In this document: positions 61,868 through 64,000 of the stretch, piece after piece
Layout of the letters: the number at the start of each line of letters is the position of its first letter
Numbering within the stretch: the first letter of the stretch is position 1
Source: Caulobacter sp. 17J80-11
Lineage (GTDB): Bacteria > Pseudomonadota > Alphaproteobacteria > Caulobacterales > Caulobacteraceae
NCBI RefSeq assembly: GCF_014349105.1
Contig: NZ_JACSJI010000015.1
Coordinates: forward strand, 33,997 to 97,996
Reading direction: 5' to 3'
Length of the DNA stretch: 64,000 nt
Position numbers and translations under genes: made by a program
Notes under the pieces: model-generated
Databases searched by the model: none
Told to the model about the DNA's origin: nothing
The model's input: only the letters and a program-made list of their open reading frames with translations

Positions 61868-64000
61868 TCAGCCCGCCAGGTCCTCGCGCGCGGCCGGGGT
61901 CGCGCCGCAGCTGTCGCACACCAGGTCCGGCCCCTTGCGCACCACCGCCAGGTCGCCGCACGACGAGCAGACGTCGGCCTGGGCTGCGTCCTCGGGGGCG
62001 CGGGCGCGCGACTTGGCGCCGAACGGCACCACGACCAGGTTGTCGGGCGCGGCCCCGCGCGCGAAGCCCTTGGAGATGAACTTCGAGGCGGGCAGGGGCG
62101 CGTCCTCTTCCTCCTCGGCGTCCACGCGATGGCCGAAGCCGTCCGCGCCGGTCTCGGGCTCGGCGTTGGCCAGGTCCGAGCGGTCCAGGTAGGACACCGC
62201 CAGCTCGCGGAAGATGTAGTCGAGGATCGAGGTCGCCGAGCGGATCGAGTCGTTGCCGGTCACGCGGCCGGCCGGCTCGAACCGGGTGAAGACGAAGGCG
62301 TCGACGAATTCGTCCAGCGGCACGCCGTACTGCAGGCCGATCGACACCGCGATGGCGAAGTTGTTCATCAGCGAGCGGAAGGCGGCGCCTTCCTTGTGCA
62401 TGTCGATGAAGATCTCGCCGACCTCGCCGTCGTCGTACTCGCCGGTGTGCAGGTAGACCTTGTGGCCGCCGACCGAGGCCTTCTGGATGTAGCCCTTGCG
62501 GCGGTCGGGCAGCTTGCGGCGTTCGCGGGCGCGCTCGACCACCCGTTCGACCACGCGTTCGACCGTGCGGGTCGGTTGCGGGGCGGGGGCGGGCGCTGCG
62601 GCGGCCGGACGGGCCGTCTCCGGCGGGGTCAGGTCGAACAGCTGGCGGCTGGGCGGGGTGGAGCGCTTCAGGCGCACGGCGCGCAGGCCGGCCGTGGCGG
62701 CGGCCGACTGCAGGCGCGCGGCGGCCGCGTCGTCCTCGTTCCACTGCACGGGCAGGGGCGACAGCGACGGCGCGCCGGAGAACAACTCCAGCGCCGCGGT
62801 CATGCTCATCAGGGCGTCTCGGCTCGGCGCGGCGAACACGCCGGCCAGGCCCTCGGGCAGGTCGGCCCAGTCGCGCAGGGTGCCGGCGCCCAGCGTCCAG
62901 CGCTCGGCCGCGTCGATCTCCTCGTCGGTGAAGCCGAGGCGGGCCAGCAGGTCGAAATGCGGGTCTTCGCAGTCCTCGGCGCTCAGGCCGAGCGCCTCGC
63001 GCAGGAAGCCTTCGCCCAGCACGGCGGTGCAGAAGGCGCCCTGTAGGGTCGGCGAGATCTGCAGCGCGGTCTCGACGGCCTCCAGCTCGAAATCGGTGAA
63101 GCCGCGGGCGCGCAGCGCCTCAGGGCCGATGGCGGGCGAGCCGACCAGGGTGCGCCGGCCCAGCACGTGGGCCTGGGCCTCCCACACCGGAACGCCCGCG
63201 CCGGTCAGGGCGGCGGCGGTTTCCTCGCTCAGCATGGGGAAGACTTCGCCGTCTTCGGTCTCGGCCTCGGTGACCGGGCCCTTCCAGGGCTGGGCGCCGA
63301 GGCGGCGGCCGATCCGCAGGGACAGCTCCGGATCGTAGAACAGGGCCGTGACCTCGGCGTTGCGCAGGCCGGTCTTGCGGGCCGCGCCGCCGGCCAGGCC
63401 GTAGAGCTGGGCGGCGCGGGCGGCGAGGGCGTCGCCGCCGTCGGCCAGGGCCAGGGCAGTCTCGCGGGCGGCCTTCAGCAGGTCGCGGCGGGCGCCGCGG
63501 TCCTGGGCGTGCTCGGGATAGGCGCCGACGCGGGCGGCGATCTCAGCCGACGCGGACAGCGCCGCGGCGTCGATCAGGGCCAGCACGGAGGCGGCGGCGG
63601 CGCGGCCGGTCTCTTCGCCGTAGGCCAGGCCGCGGCGGACCAGCCAGTCCGACAGGCCGGCCGGGGTCAGGCCGAGCGCGCGCCAGTCGCGGCGCAGGCG
63701 CGCGTCGGCCGACTTCTCGACGAAGCCCGAGGCGCATTCCAGTTCGAGCGCGACGGTCATCAGCCGCGTGGCTGCTTCCAGGCTGACCTGGTCCAGTTCG
63801 CCGTCCTCGGCCACGAAGGCCAGCAGGTCCAGAGCGGCGCGCGGCGCGGTGCGGGCGCGCACGAAGGCGTCGGCGTCGCGCGGTTCGAAGGTGAGGGCCA
63901 GCGCCGCGGTCTCGGCCGCGACCGAGGCGGCCAGGGCGGCTTCCGGCGCGCCGGCGGCGACCAGGTCGCGCGCGGCCAGCGCCACGGTCAGGTCCGGGCG
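61868..64000 (-). CDS. nrdJ: Vitamin B12-dependent ribonucleotide reductase, C-terminal part
   Basis: Open to the right edge of the window, so the N-terminal catalytic barrel is missing; about 710 residues are seen. The visible part holds the helical insert region typical of alphaproteobacterial NrdJ, the C-terminal domain [21 protein letters not shown] ... [20 protein letters not shown] ... [20 protein letters not shown], and a terminal Cys ribbon VCSSCG ... VCDSCG. Class II reductases make dNDPs from NDPs using adenosylcobalamin, with or without oxygen. The ribbon probably serves redox renewal or zinc binding. Confidence 0.93.
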   Translation of the reverse strand, partial: RPDLTVALAARDLVAAGAPEAALAASVAAETAALALTFEPRDADAFVRARTAPRAALDLLAFVAEDGELDQVSLEAATRLMTVALELECASGFVEKSADARLRRDWRALGLTPAGLSDWLVRRGLAYGEETGRAAAASVLALIDAAALSASAEIAARVGAYPEHAQDRGARRDLLKAARETALALADGGDALAARAAQLYGLAGGAARKTGLRNAEVTALFYDPELSLRIGRRLGAQPWKGPVTEAETEDGEVFPMLSEETAAALTGAGVPVWEAQAHVLGRRTLVGSPAIGPEALRARGFTDFELEAVETALQISPTLQGAFCTAVLGEGFLREALGLSAEDCEDPHFDLLARLGFTDEEIDAAERWTLGAGTLRDWADLPEGLAGVFAAPSRDALMSMTAALELFSGAPSLSPLPVQWNEDDAAAARLQSAAATAGLRAVRLKRSTPPSRQLFDLTPPETARPAAAAPAPAPQPTRTVERVVERVVERARERRKLPDRRKGYIQKASVGGHKVYLHTGEYDDGEVGEIFIDMHKEGAAFRSLMNNFAIAVSIGLQYGVPLDEFVDAFVFTRFEPAGRVTGNDSIRSATSILDYIFRELAVSYLDRSDLANAEPETGADGFGHRVDAEEEEDAPLPASKFISKGFARGAAPDNLVVVPFGAKSRARAPEDAAQADVCSSCGDLAVVRKGPDLVCDSCGATPAAREDLAG

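Overview
This 64 kb, very GC-rich window is chromosomal sequence of an alphaproteobacterium, most likely Caulobacterales (Caulobacter/Phenylobacterium type). The placement is an inference. It rests on an HdaA-type DnaA-inactivation gene carrying a QLSLKL clamp motif, a large B12-dependent ribonucleotide reductase (NrdJ), TTG-N-GCTATA-like promoters and the mix of gene families. Nearly all of it is core housekeeping DNA with tight ATGA/GTGA overlaps between genes. I saw no prophage, IS element, CRISPR array, rRNA or tRNA.

Layout. 1-3.5 kb: 5' part of a secreted, modular GH16 glycosidase/RTX protein with two polyproline linkers, running off the left edge on the minus strand. 3.6-5.3 kb: small membrane proteins with an ECF sigma factor and a translationally coupled membrane partner. 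5.3-10 kb: panB, then the YfgM-like/BamB/Der outer-membrane and ribosome-assembly operon. 10-17.9 kb: a REP-like palindrome, an SDR, radA-cvpA-purF, a Yip1-like protein, alr and dnaB. 18.1-22.3 kb: a TonB-dependent receptor and a dicarboxylate/amino-acid:cation symporter preceded by a well-matched SAM-I (S-box) riboswitch. 22.3-23.6 kb: rpsF-rpsR-rplI. 23.8-29.1 kb: a YgiB/YgiC-like pair, an exported S10 carboxypeptidase, and a MarR-MFS-micropeptide operon with a clear palindromic operator. 29.4-35.4 kb: fatty-acid synthesis (fabD, fabG, acpP, fabF), then mltG, yicC family and gmk. 35.4-46.4 kb: an exported alpha/beta hydrolase, rsmA-pdxA-surA-lptD-lptG-lptF on the minus strand, and pepA-holC on the plus strand. 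46.4-50.6 kb: three tandem I78-like lipoproteins, an ABC-F ATPase, ndk and two tandem glycine-zipper lipoproteins. 50.7-60.3 kb: purM-purN, rnd, hdaA-ppk-ppx and aspS. 60.4-64 kb: two exported pentapeptide-repeat proteins and the C-terminal part of NrdJ.

How it fits together. The window is rich in envelope biogenesis: BamB and SurA handle outer-membrane protein assembly, LptD/F/G transport LPS, and MltG, Alr and several lipoproteins act in the wall and periplasm. Around these sit replication control (DnaB, HdaA, HolC), nucleotide supply (PurF/M/N, Gmk, Ndk, NrdJ) and polyphosphate metabolism (Ppk, Ppx).

The least ordinary signals are the SAM-I riboswitch over a two-gene uptake system (suggesting methionine or a sulfur precursor as cargo), the triplicated I78-like lipoproteins with an added CxxC, the twin glycine-zipper lipoproteins with a matching Cys-bracketed tail, and the paired exported pentapeptide proteins. 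I found no clearly new multi-gene defence or biosynthetic system.
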